Shown: piece by piece, positions 17,894 through 26,686 of the stretch
Layout: every line of letters begins with the position of its first letter
Position numbering within the stretch: position 1 is the first letter of the stretch
Assembly: GCA_002840755.1 (NCBI GenBank)
Contig: PHBZ01000004.1
Span: 124,001-188,000, forward strand
Direction of reading: 5' to 3'
Source: Chloroflexi bacterium HGW-Chloroflexi-10
Lineage (GTDB): Bacteria > Chloroflexota > Anaerolineae > Anaerolineales > Anaerolineaceae
DNA length: 64,000 bases
Position numbers and translations under genes: made by a program
Notes under the pieces: generated by a model
Seen by the model: only the letters and a program-made list of their open reading frames with translations
Database searches by the model: none
What the model was told of the DNA's origin: nothing

Positions 17894-18853
17894 TTAAGGT
17901 TTTAGAGTCAGGGTTGGTGTTGGTGTCGATATGGCACCAGGAATATTTGTGGATGTAAAGGTGGCACTTGGGGGTATTGGAGTGTTTGTTAGAGTTGAAG
18001 ATGGTATTTGAGTTGTTGTGGCTGTAAATACCTGAGTTGCTGTATGTGTTGGCGTGGGCATAACCAAAGTAAAAGTTGACAATGGTGTAAATATCTGAGT
18101 GGCAAGTGGAGTCGGAATGGAAGTAGCGGTATTTGTTGGCGGTATAGTGGTGGAGGTTTTTGTATTAGCAGGTTGAATAGCGGTTTGTGTTTCTTGAATG
18201 ACCGTTTTTGTTAAGGTTGAGCTAGCAAAAATCTGAAACGGCACATAAATTGTTTGCCCCGTTACTAAGAGAGTATTTGTACCCAGACAGTTTGCAGCTT
18301 GCAAATCTGGTACTGATACACCATAGCGAACACTTAAAACAAATAAAGTATCATTTCTCTGAATTGTGTATTTAACCCAACCATCAGGAGGACCACAGAC
18401 GGATGAAGTAGAAGAGGAGGTTAGCGTTGTTGTTGGTGTTGAGTTTAAAACCGGAAGGAAAATGATTGTGTCCGGCATTAAATAGGTGCTTTCCAAGCAA
18501 TTTGCTATGGATATCGCATCAATTGTTGTCTGAAATTGAAGTGCCAAAGATTCTAAATTATCCCCTGGTTGAATATTATAAGGAATCCAGTTCTCCGGGG
18601 CAGGGCAGGAAGCAGGGCTCGGAATAAAAACAGTGCTGGTTGCAGTAATTAATGTTATTACTTGAGTACTTAATGCAAGCGTAGGAATTCCTGCAGTCTG
18701 CAGAAAAACGATTTGATCTTGTGTTGGAGATATTTGAACTGTTAGAAGAGCGGATTGATTTTCGAATAGAGTAGCCGAAAAAGAACCGAAAACAATGCCT
18801 GTGGTGGCGGCAGTTAGTAGGAAGGCGGTAATCAATGGTTTCATTGCTTTCAT
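17894..18853 (-). CDS. Secreted protein with two LysM domains and Thr/Pro-rich tail
   Basis: The 319-residue product starts with a signal or anchor segment (about 4-25). Two LysM repeats follow, at about residues 92-136 (YNIQPGDNLESLALQF) and 160-205 (YTIQRNDTLFVLSVRY). LysM modules bind N-acetylglucosamine glycans such as peptidoglycan. The last 100 residues are almost only Thr, Pro, Ser, Ala and Ile, a low-complexity stalk probably extended and possibly O-glycosylated. Its ATG follows the TAA of the sensor kinase gene directly, and the LCP gene follows 19 bp later. A wall-attached role is likely; no enzymatic domain is present. Confidence 0.85.
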   Translation of the reverse strand: MKAMKPLITAFLLTAATTGIVFGSFSATLFENQSALLTVQISPTQDQIVFLQTAGIPTLALSTQVITLITATSTVFIPSPASCPAPENWIPYNIQPGDNLESLALQFQTTIDAISIANCLESTYLMPDTIIFLPVLNSTPTTTLTSSSTSSVCGPPDGWVKYTIQRNDTLFVLSVRYGVSVPDLQAANCLGTNTLLVTGQTIYVPFQIFASSTLTKTVIQETQTAIQPANTKTSTTIPPTNTATSIPTPLATQIFTPLSTFTLVMPTPTHTATQVFTATTTQIPSSTLTNTPIPPSATFTSTNIPGAISTPTPTLTLKP

Positions 18854-21220
18854 TTAGTCATTAACTTCTTTCATTAATGGCATCATAACACTAAATTGCG
18901 TCCCTTTGTTTTCTTCCGTTTCTACCCAGATTCTACCTCCATGCGCTTCTACCAGGCTTTTAGCGATGGATAGACCAACTCCTGTATCTCCCAAACCCTG
19001 AATTAAGGGCATATCAGCTTTATATCGAGGGGAGAAAACTTTGTTAATTTCCTCTTTTGGGATTCCACCACCTGTGTCACCGATATTTATGAGAATATAT
19101 TCTTCGTTATATTCATTTTCTTGTAAATCAATTTGTAAAATAATTTCCCCTTCATTTGGCGATGCATTACCAGCATTTTGTAACAAATGGACGAGGACTT
19201 GTTGAAAAGCTTCTTTATCCACAAATACATGCGGCATTTGATCTGGTAAATCTAAATGTAAAGATATGTCTTTTTCTTGTAATTGGGCGCTAGTATCTTT
19301 TATAGCATTATCAATTAATTCGCCTAAATCTACGGATTGGGGTTTTAATTCCAATTGTTCTGGGTCATTCGCCGTAAAATGGACAATATCATCCAACAGT
19401 GATCGCATTCTTTCGTTAGACGCTTTAATTCTTTCGAGAAATTTTCTTTGTAATTGTCCGAGAACACCAACAGATTCGCCTAATAAAAGATCGGTATAAC
19501 CTAAAATGGACGACATGGGTTGGCGCAATTCCTGAACAATTGAAGCGATGACTTCCCTATCTTCTTCATTCATTCCAATTGCCTGGTTGTTTACTTGTTC
19601 GTAAGTATAAATTTTTGCTCTTGCTTCAGCCAAGTCGTTTTGTAAACGAGCCGTTTCTTCCAACATTAACCGTAGTTCTTCTTCAATCCTATTGTAAGAT
19701 TCATCATTTTTTTGTGAAGACAGCTCTTCAGTTTGTAACAATTGCCCTTGTAAATGGGATAATTCTCCTTGAAGAATTTCTATCGTAGCTTGAGATTCTT
19801 CATTAAGTCTGATTAGTTGTTCCAATTGATTGTTTGGGGCATAAGATTCTTCCAAAGAAGATACCAATGTGTTTGTTTTCTCTTCCAGAACCGCTTTCTC
19901 ATTTTGTAATTTCTTAATTTCTTGTTCAGCATCAGAGAGTTGAGTACTCAAATCATTCTCACCCAAATCTCTGTTAGAACGATCATAAGCTGATGCCAAA
20001 ATTGATGCTATAGCACTGGTATTGCCAGTAATATACATCATATCATCATCATTCCATTCTCTATTTCCATAAGGAGATAAAAACAACAGACTACCAATGG
20101 TTTTTTTCTGGTGTTTGAGAGGAACAACCAAAACATTATCCAGTTTTTCAAGTTTAATAGCTTTTTGGATAGATAGTACGTCTGTTGATAAGGCTGCATT
20201 TTGTGGAGAAAACCAGAATGGTTTTCCTTTGTTGATGGCTGTTGTCAATAAATTGACTTTGTCTGCAGGTAAAGTTTCTCCGGATATGGCCTCATCGCGT
20301 AACAGGTCGTAACCACATAAAATCGAGATTTGACCGTATTGATCAGGTGCATTGGTTAACAGGCATAAGTCGACCAGCATGGATTGAGCGATTGCATGTG
20401 AAAGTTCAACCCCAATTGCTTCGGGATTCTGTTGTGCCGCTAAAGCAAGCCATATATTAACTGTTCTTGGATCTGCGCTGAAGCGACGTCGTTCAACATC
20501 CACTTCGAAATTCTGTTTAAAATCATGCATTGATGACGGAAATTCTTTAATACCAATAGCTTTTTGAACTTCGAAGCTTCGAGCCAGTGAAGGAATTAAT
20601 GGAAATGCAATAACCTGGGCTAAGCGGTAAGCCCCCGATAAACTCTGGTTTAATTCAGAGAACAAAAAATGACCAACTATCCCAAGAAGTTGAATTATCA
20701 GGAACAGCAAACCAAATTCCCAGTTCTCTTTTTTTCGGATTAATAGCAATATCATAGAAACTAAGACGACAAAACCAAATAAAAGTTCCCAGACATAATC
20801 CATCCAGGAAAAATTGAAAGCACTAAAATTTGAGTTGATCCAAAAATATGTGGTTGTGACCAGTGTTACCAGGACCAATATATTAATACCTATAAACCCC
20901 CATTCCATTTTTTGGGTACTTTCCGGAAAAATCCAAATCCACGATATCCACATAACTGAAAAGACAAGAAAGAAACGATCAAAAACAGGTACGATTTGCG
21001 GAATAAATGGGAGTCCTTGCCAAGCCAGTCCATTTAACACGAATCCTATAACCTGTATTCCAAGAATGAGCCCAAGGGCAATCAGAATTCTTCGACTGTT
21101 TTTTGCCGGAGATCGCCAGCCAATCAGTTGAATGGTTGTTAACAACATTAAGGCGATTGTTATATGATAGATAAAGCTGGCAGGTGTTTCGGTTAGGAGA
21201 TTAAAGATAGCTGATAGCAA
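18854..21220 (-). CDS. Membrane sensor kinase-like protein: N-terminal helices, GAF, coiled coil, degenerate HisKA, HATPase
   Basis: The 788-residue product has about seven hydrophobic helices (1-215), a GAF-like domain (about 245-412), a long coiled coil (about 420-545), a dimerisation segment and a HATPase domain (about 640-785) with intact N box (LLQNAGNASP), G1 (DTGGGIP) and G2 (GDTGVGLSIAKSL). The H box reads SIVQELRQPMSSI: the phospho-accepting His is Gln563. It may bind ATP and signal allosterically rather than autophosphorylate, unless another His is used. The start is TTG at 21220, supported by AGAGG 5 nt upstream. It heads an operon with the LysM and LCP genes, pointing to envelope sensing. 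No response regulator is adjacent. Confidence 0.82.
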   Translation of the reverse strand: MLSAIFNLLTETPASFIYHITIALMLLTTIQLIGWRSPAKNSRRILIALGLILGIQVIGFVLNGLAWQGLPFIPQIVPVFDRFFLVFSVMWISWIWIFPESTQKMEWGFIGINILVLVTLVTTTYFWINSNFSAFNFSWMDYVWELLFGFVVLVSMILLLIRKKENWEFGLLFLIIQLLGIVGHFLFSELNQSLSGAYRLAQVIAFPLIPSLARSFEVQKAIGIKEFPSSMHDFKQNFEVDVERRRFSADPRTVNIWLALAAQQNPEAIGVELSHAIAQSMLVDLCLLTNAPDQYGQISILCGYDLLRDEAISGETLPADKVNLLTTAINKGKPFWFSPQNAALSTDVLSIQKAIKLEKLDNVLVVPLKHQKKTIGSLLFLSPYGNREWNDDDMMYITGNTSAIASILASAYDRSNRDLGENDLSTQLSDAEQEIKKLQNEKAVLEEKTNTLVSSLEESYAPNNQLEQLIRLNEESQATIEILQGELSHLQGQLLQTEELSSQKNDESYNRIEEELRLMLEETARLQNDLAEARAKIYTYEQVNNQAIGMNEEDREVIASIVQELRQPMSSILGYTDLLLGESVGVLGQLQRKFLERIKASNERMRSLLDDIVHFTANDPEQLELKPQSVDLGELIDNAIKDTSAQLQEKDISLHLDLPDQMPHVFVDKEAFQQVLVHLLQNAGNASPNEGEIILQIDLQENEYNEEYILINIGDTGGGIPKEEINKVFSPRYKADMPLIQGLGDTGVGLSIAKSLVEAHGGRIWVETEENKGTQFSVMMPLMKEVND

Positions 21221-21295
21221 GGTAACCTCTATTGGGAAAAATCATAATTCGGATTATAGCACGGAGGTTAGTTCTCGTGAATTTAACGGCAAAGG

Positions 21296-21323
21296 TTGAC
21301 AAAACGGGGAATTCCGATAAAAT
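21296..21323 (+). promoter_or_regulatory. Promoter of tRNA-Leu
   Basis: A perfect TTGACA (21296-21301) and TAAAAT (21318-21323), 16 bp apart, end 20 bp before the tRNA gene. The position and quality fit a housekeeping sigma-70-type promoter. Confidence 0.65.
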
Positions 21324-21343
21324 TCACATCGTTCTCCAATCAA

Positions 21344-21430
<87 letters not shown>

Positions 21431-21433
21431 GAT

Positions 21434-21454
21434 GACCCTTTAATGGGTCTTTTT
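21434..21454 (+). terminator. Terminator of tRNA-Leu
   Basis: A 5-bp stem (GACCC 21434-21438 with GGGTC 21445-21449) and 6-nt loop are followed by five T residues, 4 bp after the tRNA CCA end. The stem is short but the position is right. Confidence 0.6.
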
Positions 21455-21491
21455 GTTTAATTATATATATTTCTTAGGGATAAGATGCAAG

Positions 21492-21515
21492 ATTATGCCA
21501 GAAAGGTGGCATAAT
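21492..21515. promoter_or_regulatory. Perfect 9-bp inverted repeat upstream of the FtsB-like gene
   Basis: ATTATGCCA (21492-21500) and TGGCATAAT (21507-21515) form a perfect dyad around a 6-bp spacer, 53 bp before the FtsB-like start and upstream of a TATAAT hexamer (21546-21551). There is no T run after it, so an operator for a dimeric regulator is as likely as an RNA hairpin. Confidence 0.35.
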
Positions 21516-21567
21516 TTATGCAAGATTTGATACAATCATGAAAAGTATAATGGATGAAGCCTAACCC

Positions 21568-21951
21568 ATGAAAAAATTACCCTTTGATATAAAAAAACTG
21601 GTTATCTATGCAATTCTTTTACTTTTGTTTTTCCTGCTTATGGGGTTAAGTTCAAAGTTTAATGATCTAACGGAATTAACTGAACAGCACGAAATGTTGC
21701 GAACATCAGTAGCTGAATTGGAAGCTACTAACTTTGTCATAAATGAACAAATCGGGTATGCAACATCTGAGGCTGCAGTGGAAGATTATGCTCGAGAGCA
21801 AGGTTATATGGTAAAACCAGGAGAGGTTTTGGTCATTCCATTATCACAAAATAATGCTACTCCAACCCCAGTGGTTTTACCAACGCAAATTACCGAACAG
21901 GTACCGAATTGGAAAATTTGGTATCAATTATTTTTTGCTGACAACAAATAA
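21568..21951 (+). CDS. FtsB/DivIC-like septum formation initiator
   Basis: FtsB/DivIC proteins are small bitopic components of the division complex. The 127-residue product has a short cytoplasmic N-terminus, one transmembrane helix (about 11-26), a heptad-patterned coiled coil (about 30-65) and the conserved SEAAVEDYAREQGYMVKPGEVLVI segment (shown here in part as VEDYAREQGYMVKPGE), which matches the family's C-terminal motif. A short Thr/Pro-containing extracytoplasmic tail ends the protein. It converges on rsbU with no gap between the stop codons. Family assignment rests on architecture plus that motif. Confidence 0.8.
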   Translation: MKKLPFDIKKLVIYAILLLLFFLLMGLSSKFNDLTELTEQHEMLRTSVAELEATNFVINEQIGYATSEAAVEDYAREQGYMVKPGEVLVIPLSQNNATPTPVVLPTQITEQVPNWKIWYQLFFADNK

Positions 21952-24900
21952 TTATATTAACCTTTGAATACCAATCAAAGTTAAATCATCACTTGCCGGT
22001 GTTCCTGCGCGAAATTCCTGTAATTCCATATCAAGGCAGGAGAACATTTCTCTGACATTATTTGATATTAACGTATTCAGAGTTTCTTTAACACGATCAA
22101 CACCAAAGATATCCCCATCTTTCCCAAAACTTTCCGTCAATCCATCAGTGTAAAGCAATAGCATTTCTCCAGGATTGATTTTGAGTTCATGATTTTGGTA
22201 CATAATGTCTTCCATAACTCCTAAAGCCATATTGCCTTTGGGTAGTTCTTCAATGTGTTTTTTATCAGAGTGATATAAAAACGGGAGATTATGCCCAGCG
22301 TTAGCATATATCATCGTTCCAGTATGCATATCTATGATTGCAAACACGGCAGTAACAAACATATCGCTGGGAGTATCAACCACCAGTACCCGGTTAACTG
22401 CACTTAAGATGCCACCCGGATCACTAATTGTTTGTCCAAACGCGCGAATCAAAGTTCTGGATACAGTCATGTATAATGCAGCAGCCAACCCTTTGTCTGC
22501 AACATCGGCAATGACTATACCCAAACGATGTTTTGAGAGGGGTATAAGGTCGTAGAAATCTCCACCGACCTGCAAAGCGGTTTCCCACCGAGTTACAATT
22601 TCCCAACCGGAATAATATGGTATAGAATCAGGCAAGAATGTTTTTTGAATCTGGCGGGCTAAATGGATTTCCTGTTCCAATTTTTGTCGCAAAACCATAT
22701 CTTGCTGCAATTCGTGGTTTTGAATAGCAAGAGCAATTTCTTGTGTGACGCCGTTTAACAATTCAACACGTTTTAGAAAATATTGTGCGGCTAAATCGTC
22801 TTCTTTGGTATATAAAATTCCAAGAAGTTCACCTTTCATTGAAATAGGATAAGCTATAGCCATGTGGGGTTGCACTTTTATCGGGTTACCTTCAATATAT
22901 GGTTGAGGGGTAGCATTTGAGAATGAATCAAGATTATCTGAATTCTGATCCATGTAAACAAATGCGATTTGGTTCGAGCGGGCAACAAATTTCAGAAGCA
23001 AGCATTGTTCACCAAATTTTTGAGATTTTATCTGTGATAATTGTGAAAAATGATCCGCATATGCTCCAGCAGCTTGAAAAGTCTCTTCGTTTTTGGCTTT
23101 AGGTATGAAAATTGCGCAGGCATTCACTCCAATTAATATCGGTAGTAAATTTACGATTGAATCGAAGGTTTCATCCAAATTGTTTTGACTGACCACTGTT
23201 TGAGCCACCTGCAATAAAACAGCCGTGATGTAAGCTTCTTCTTGCCTGGCTTCCACTAACCGTAAATTATCCAAAGATATGGCTGTCTGTTGTGAAATCC
23301 CTTGTAATATAGAGAGTGTTTGAGTGGAAAATCTTTTTTGGAGATTGTGTCCCGATGAGTCTTCATGAGCAACTAAAAATGCTCCCAACAACTCCCCACG
23401 GACCGATAATGGCAGGAGAACCAGGGTGCCCGTTTCTTCAGAAATTTCCAAATTTTCAAATAAAAGTTCTTCATGTGTATTTTGAATAAAAATTGAATTT
23501 TGGGTGTGTTTAAGCTGGTATACTGCAGGTATATCCAATGGCAGGATTGGATTGAGCTGAGAGTGAAATCCATACTCCGATTTTAGAAATAAAAAATTTT
23601 CATATGAGTCCCAAATATAAAATGCACATTTCCGAATTCCTACCAATAATGGTGTTAGTCGAACCATCGAATCCAGAAGATCCTCTATATTGTCACTTGA
23701 TTGGCAGGATTGAGCTACCTGTAACAGAACAGTAGACATCCAGGCTTGTTCTTGTGAATCGGCATAGAGGCGCGCGTTTTGAATAGCAACCGCAGCATAA
23801 TTTGCAAATGTTGCCGTCATATCTCTAGCTTCAGTTCCGTAACGGCGAGAAGTTTGGTGAGCCAACGTAAGAAGCCCCAAAACCTGATCTCCAATTTTTA
23901 GTGGTGCTGCTATTGCAGAATAATCATCTGGAAAATTTAACGCCATTCCCAAAGGATCGCAGACTCCATTAATCTTGCGAATTGTTGGTTGAGCACTATT
24001 CAATGCGGCTTCCATGAGTTCCCAGGAATGATTTTCAGCTAAAAATGCTGCCTGTAATTTTTCTTTTGAGATTCCGGTTGTAGCGGCTAACGAAAGGTTT
24101 ATTTTAGAAAATGTTGGTGTTGTAGAGGCATGCATATCCAATAACCAGATAGCCGCTGCATCGCAGGGTAAATTACGGTCCAATTGTCCCAGTATATTTT
24201 GTAATAATTGGTCCAATGCGGTATTGGAAGAAATTTGCCCGATTACATCTTTGAAAGAATCAGCTACCTGTCTGCGCCATTGTTCAGACTGGTAAAGTAT
24301 TGCATTTCTTAACGCAGAGGAGATCGTAGCTCCCAGAGCTTCAAACAGGAAAAGATCATTTTCATCGAAAGCTTCTTTTTTTGTACTTTGGATATCTAAT
24401 AAACCCAGGATTTCCTGTCCATACTGTAACGGTATGATGAGCTCTGAAAGATTGTCATAAGGTGGTAATGTTGATTTGGAGAAGCGTTTATCAGTGTCAA
24501 TATCATTCGTCATGGCGCTGATACCATTTTTAGCAACCCATGCAAGAATTTCTTCAGAAGAATCCATGTCAATTGTTAAGGCTTCCTGGAGTAATATCTT
24601 GCTTTCTTCACCGGTACCTGCCTGGTAGAAAATTTTTCTTCGACCAGGATGCACCGTAAAGACATGAATGTAATCAAATCCAAATTGTTTTTTTATAATT
24701 TGAATGACTTTTTGTAATAATTCGTCCAGATTCAAGAGTGAGTTTATAGCATGACTGACTTCGAAAATTGTGGAAATTTGTTGAGCTCTCCGTTGAACAC
24801 TATTATATAAATCGGCATCCTGGACAGCCAGGGCGATGCTATCAGCAAGTGCACGAAGAACACTCCTGTCATTTTCCTGAAAGGCATCGGGTAGGTCACT

Positions 24901-25779
24901 TTGTATGTCCAATACACCCAGCGTTTTTCGACCAATTTTCAGCGGGAAAGCTGCTTCGCTAATTGTCTCAGGAAGTTGGAAAAGCTCTTTGTAATATGAG
25001 TCATTCTTAACATCAGGTGCTACCCGTTCTTTACCGTTTTTTCCAACAAATCCAATAATGCCCTCACCAATTGGCGCGGTAAAATCACCTGGTAATTTTG
25101 CGTATTCAGTAGCACCATAATCTGCTTTTAATTCTAAAGTACGAGTTTTTCCATTAATTAAGAAAATAGCTACATAATAATAATCAAATGTGTTTTGGAT
25201 CAGATGGGTGATTCTGGAACATAGTTCTGCCAAATCATGTACGTTAGCAATTTGCTCCGACACTAATCTTACAAGCGATAGTTGTTCCATTTGCCAGTTA
25301 TTGATGGAAACAATTCTAACTACCTGTAAGGATGTAGCGGCATGCCCGGCAAGACCTTCCAGAAAATTAATTTCCCGATGATCAAATGGTCGAGAGTCTT
25401 TGCGATTGATTTCCAGTATTCCAAACATATTGTCCTGACTGACCATAGGAATAGCCAGAATGCGAGGTCTGGAAGGGTGATCTTGAATAATTGTGGTTTT
25501 GTTCTCCCCTTGATTAAAGATGCTGAGTTGTTGATGATAAGCGTTTTGAACCCATTTACTGGTTGTTGCATGGGGCAAAATATTTGTAAAAATTTCACCA
25601 GGAATCGGAAAATACGGTTCAGATAACCAAACGGTTGATTCAGCGCCTAGTAATTCCTTGATTGTATCCTTGATGGTTTGGCATTGTTGTTCCACTGTCG
25701 CCTGATCCAATAATTTTTCACCCAGGCGAAGGTATTGCTTCCATTCAGGAATTTCTTGTAACTGATTATCCGGATTCAC
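21952..25779 (-). CDS. RsbU-like PP2C phosphatase with six GAF domains
   Basis: The 1275-residue cytoplasmic protein carries six successive GAF sensor domains at about residues 20-160, 165-325, 333-500, 505-670, 675-835 and 838-1010, then a SpoIIE-type PP2C phosphatase (about 1040-1275). The phosphatase has the metal-binding GGDFYDL, IADVADKG, YTDGLTE and DDLTLI motifs, so it should be active. Such enzymes dephosphorylate a STAS antagonist, freeing it to bind an anti-sigma kinase. GAF5 and GAF6 begin alike (TVLLQVAQS and TAVLLQVAQT), which suggests tandem duplication. The start overlaps rsbW by 4 bp. The GAF ligands are unknown. Confidence 0.9.
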   Translation of the reverse strand: MNPDNQLQEIPEWKQYLRLGEKLLDQATVEQQCQTIKDTIKELLGAESTVWLSEPYFPIPGEIFTNILPHATTSKWVQNAYHQQLSIFNQGENKTTIIQDHPSRPRILAIPMVSQDNMFGILEINRKDSRPFDHREINFLEGLAGHAATSLQVVRIVSINNWQMEQLSLVRLVSEQIANVHDLAELCSRITHLIQNTFDYYYVAIFLINGKTRTLELKADYGATEYAKLPGDFTAPIGEGIIGFVGKNGKERVAPDVKNDSYYKELFQLPETISEAAFPLKIGRKTLGVLDIQSDLPDAFQENDRSVLRALADSIALAVQDADLYNSVQRRAQQISTIFEVSHAINSLLNLDELLQKVIQIIKKQFGFDYIHVFTVHPGRRKIFYQAGTGEESKILLQEALTIDMDSSEEILAWVAKNGISAMTNDIDTDKRFSKSTLPPYDNLSELIIPLQYGQEILGLLDIQSTKKEAFDENDLFLFEALGATISSALRNAILYQSEQWRRQVADSFKDVIGQISSNTALDQLLQNILGQLDRNLPCDAAAIWLLDMHASTTPTFSKINLSLAATTGISKEKLQAAFLAENHSWELMEAALNSAQPTIRKINGVCDPLGMALNFPDDYSAIAAPLKIGDQVLGLLTLAHQTSRRYGTEARDMTATFANYAAVAIQNARLYADSQEQAWMSTVLLQVAQSCQSSDNIEDLLDSMVRLTPLLVGIRKCAFYIWDSYENFLFLKSEYGFHSQLNPILPLDIPAVYQLKHTQNSIFIQNTHEELLFENLEISEETGTLVLLPLSVRGELLGAFLVAHEDSSGHNLQKRFSTQTLSILQGISQQTAISLDNLRLVEARQEEAYITAVLLQVAQTVVSQNNLDETFDSIVNLLPILIGVNACAIFIPKAKNEETFQAAGAYADHFSQLSQIKSQKFGEQCLLLKFVARSNQIAFVYMDQNSDNLDSFSNATPQPYIEGNPIKVQPHMAIAYPISMKGELLGILYTKEDDLAAQYFLKRVELLNGVTQEIALAIQNHELQQDMVLRQKLEQEIHLARQIQKTFLPDSIPYYSGWEIVTRWETALQVGGDFYDLIPLSKHRLGIVIADVADKGLAAALYMTVSRTLIRAFGQTISDPGGILSAVNRVLVVDTPSDMFVTAVFAIIDMHTGTMIYANAGHNLPFLYHSDKKHIEELPKGNMALGVMEDIMYQNHELKINPGEMLLLYTDGLTESFGKDGDIFGVDRVKETLNTLISNNVREMFSCLDMELQEFRAGTPASDDLTLIGIQRLI

Positions 25780-26192
25780 TTCAGAGCTGCCTTATTCTTA
25801 ATCAAGGTCAAAGTATTGTAATTAGGATGTGATTCATATTGAACCACATCCATCCATTGTTTCATCATATAAATACCCAGACCATGATCTTCGCGCTCAT
25901 CCAAAACAGAACTTAAGTTGGGTTGCGAGATTGCCTCAGGATCAAACGAAAGACCGTTATCTTTTATGATAATGATCATTTGTTTTTCTTCAATAATTAC
26001 AGATATTTCGATATTCCCACTCAGATTATTGCCATACGCATGTTCAATAATGTTTGAGCAAGCTTCATCAACAGAGGTTTCAATTGTATATGTGGAAAAT
26101 CCATCAAAACCGGCATTTTGGGCAGATTCTTTGATGAATTCTCCAATTTTTTCCAGACTTTCGTAGCGGCCAGGAAAGGTGACATTATGCAT
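25776..26192 (-). CDS. RsbW-like anti-sigma serine kinase (HATPase fold)
   Basis: The 138-residue product is a stand-alone GHKL ATPase of the RsbW/SpoIIAB type, which phosphorylates a STAS partner and sequesters a sigma factor. The N box is SVDEACSNIIEHAYG, G1 is IKDNGLSFDP and the G2 region reads DHGLGIYMMKQWMDV. The gene lies between the STAS gene (16 bp upstream) and the phosphatase gene (4-bp overlap), so all three parts of a partner switch are present. No sigma factor gene is in the window, so the output target is unknown and might be a non-sigma effector. Confidence 0.9.
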   Translation of the reverse strand: MHNVTFPGRYESLEKIGEFIKESAQNAGFDGFSTYTIETSVDEACSNIIEHAYGNNLSGNIEISVIIEEKQMIIIIKDNGLSFDPEAISQPNLSSVLDEREDHGLGIYMMKQWMDVVQYESHPNYNTLTLIKNKAALK

Positions 26193-26208
26193 AAAAAGCG
26201 GTTGGTTG

Positions 26209-26544
26209 TTAAATATTCCCGACAGCTTCTACTTCGGTTTCGAATATTTTAAATAGAGTTGTAAAACCGGCGAGCTCCAATGCTGCTTTAATATTCTCAG
26301 GGGCATTTGAAAGCACCAATTCGCCTCGGTTAAACCGTTTACAATTTTTTTGTGTGGTAATGAGAACCCGTAAACCCGCACTGGAAATAAAGTTTACATC
26401 ACTCATATTGAATACAATCCGATAACGGCCAGAATCGATTAATTGATTAAAAATCTCCATTAATTGAGGAGCACTTGAACTATCAATACGGCCAATAACT
26501 TTGACGATATCACATCGTTTAAACTGGGTGTTGGTAATTTCCAT
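26209..26544 (-). CDS. STAS-domain anti-sigma factor antagonist (RsbV-like)
   Basis: The 111-residue protein is a single STAS domain. The segment NFISSAGLRVLI contains the Ser that is phosphorylated by the kinase and dephosphorylated by the phosphatase in this family. I start it at 26544, where GGAGG lies 7 nt upstream; an upstream in-frame start at 26595 lacks a ribosome binding site. It is the first gene of the three-gene module and is transcribed divergently from the LysM protein gene at 26687. Confidence 0.9.
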   Translation of the reverse strand: MEITNTQFKRCDIVKVIGRIDSSSAPQLMEIFNQLIDSGRYRIVFNMSDVNFISSAGLRVLITTQKNCKRFNRGELVLSNAPENIKAALELAGFTTLFKIFETEVEAVGNI

Positions 26545-26686
26545 GAATTTGCCTCCAAAAAAAATTAGGTTATCATTGGGAAAAGGCCTATGCATAGATT
26601 ATATCATGCGTGAATTGCAAAAAAGCATAAAAGCGAATACAATCACAAAAAATCAGAAACAGATTCAGGAAATACAGGGAAAACCT

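Noticed and set aside
26501-26686. Upstream in-frame starts for the 26.7-kb LysM gene
   Set aside because: The extra residues overlap the divergent STAS gene, lack a ribosome binding site and would place a long polar stretch before the membrane helix.
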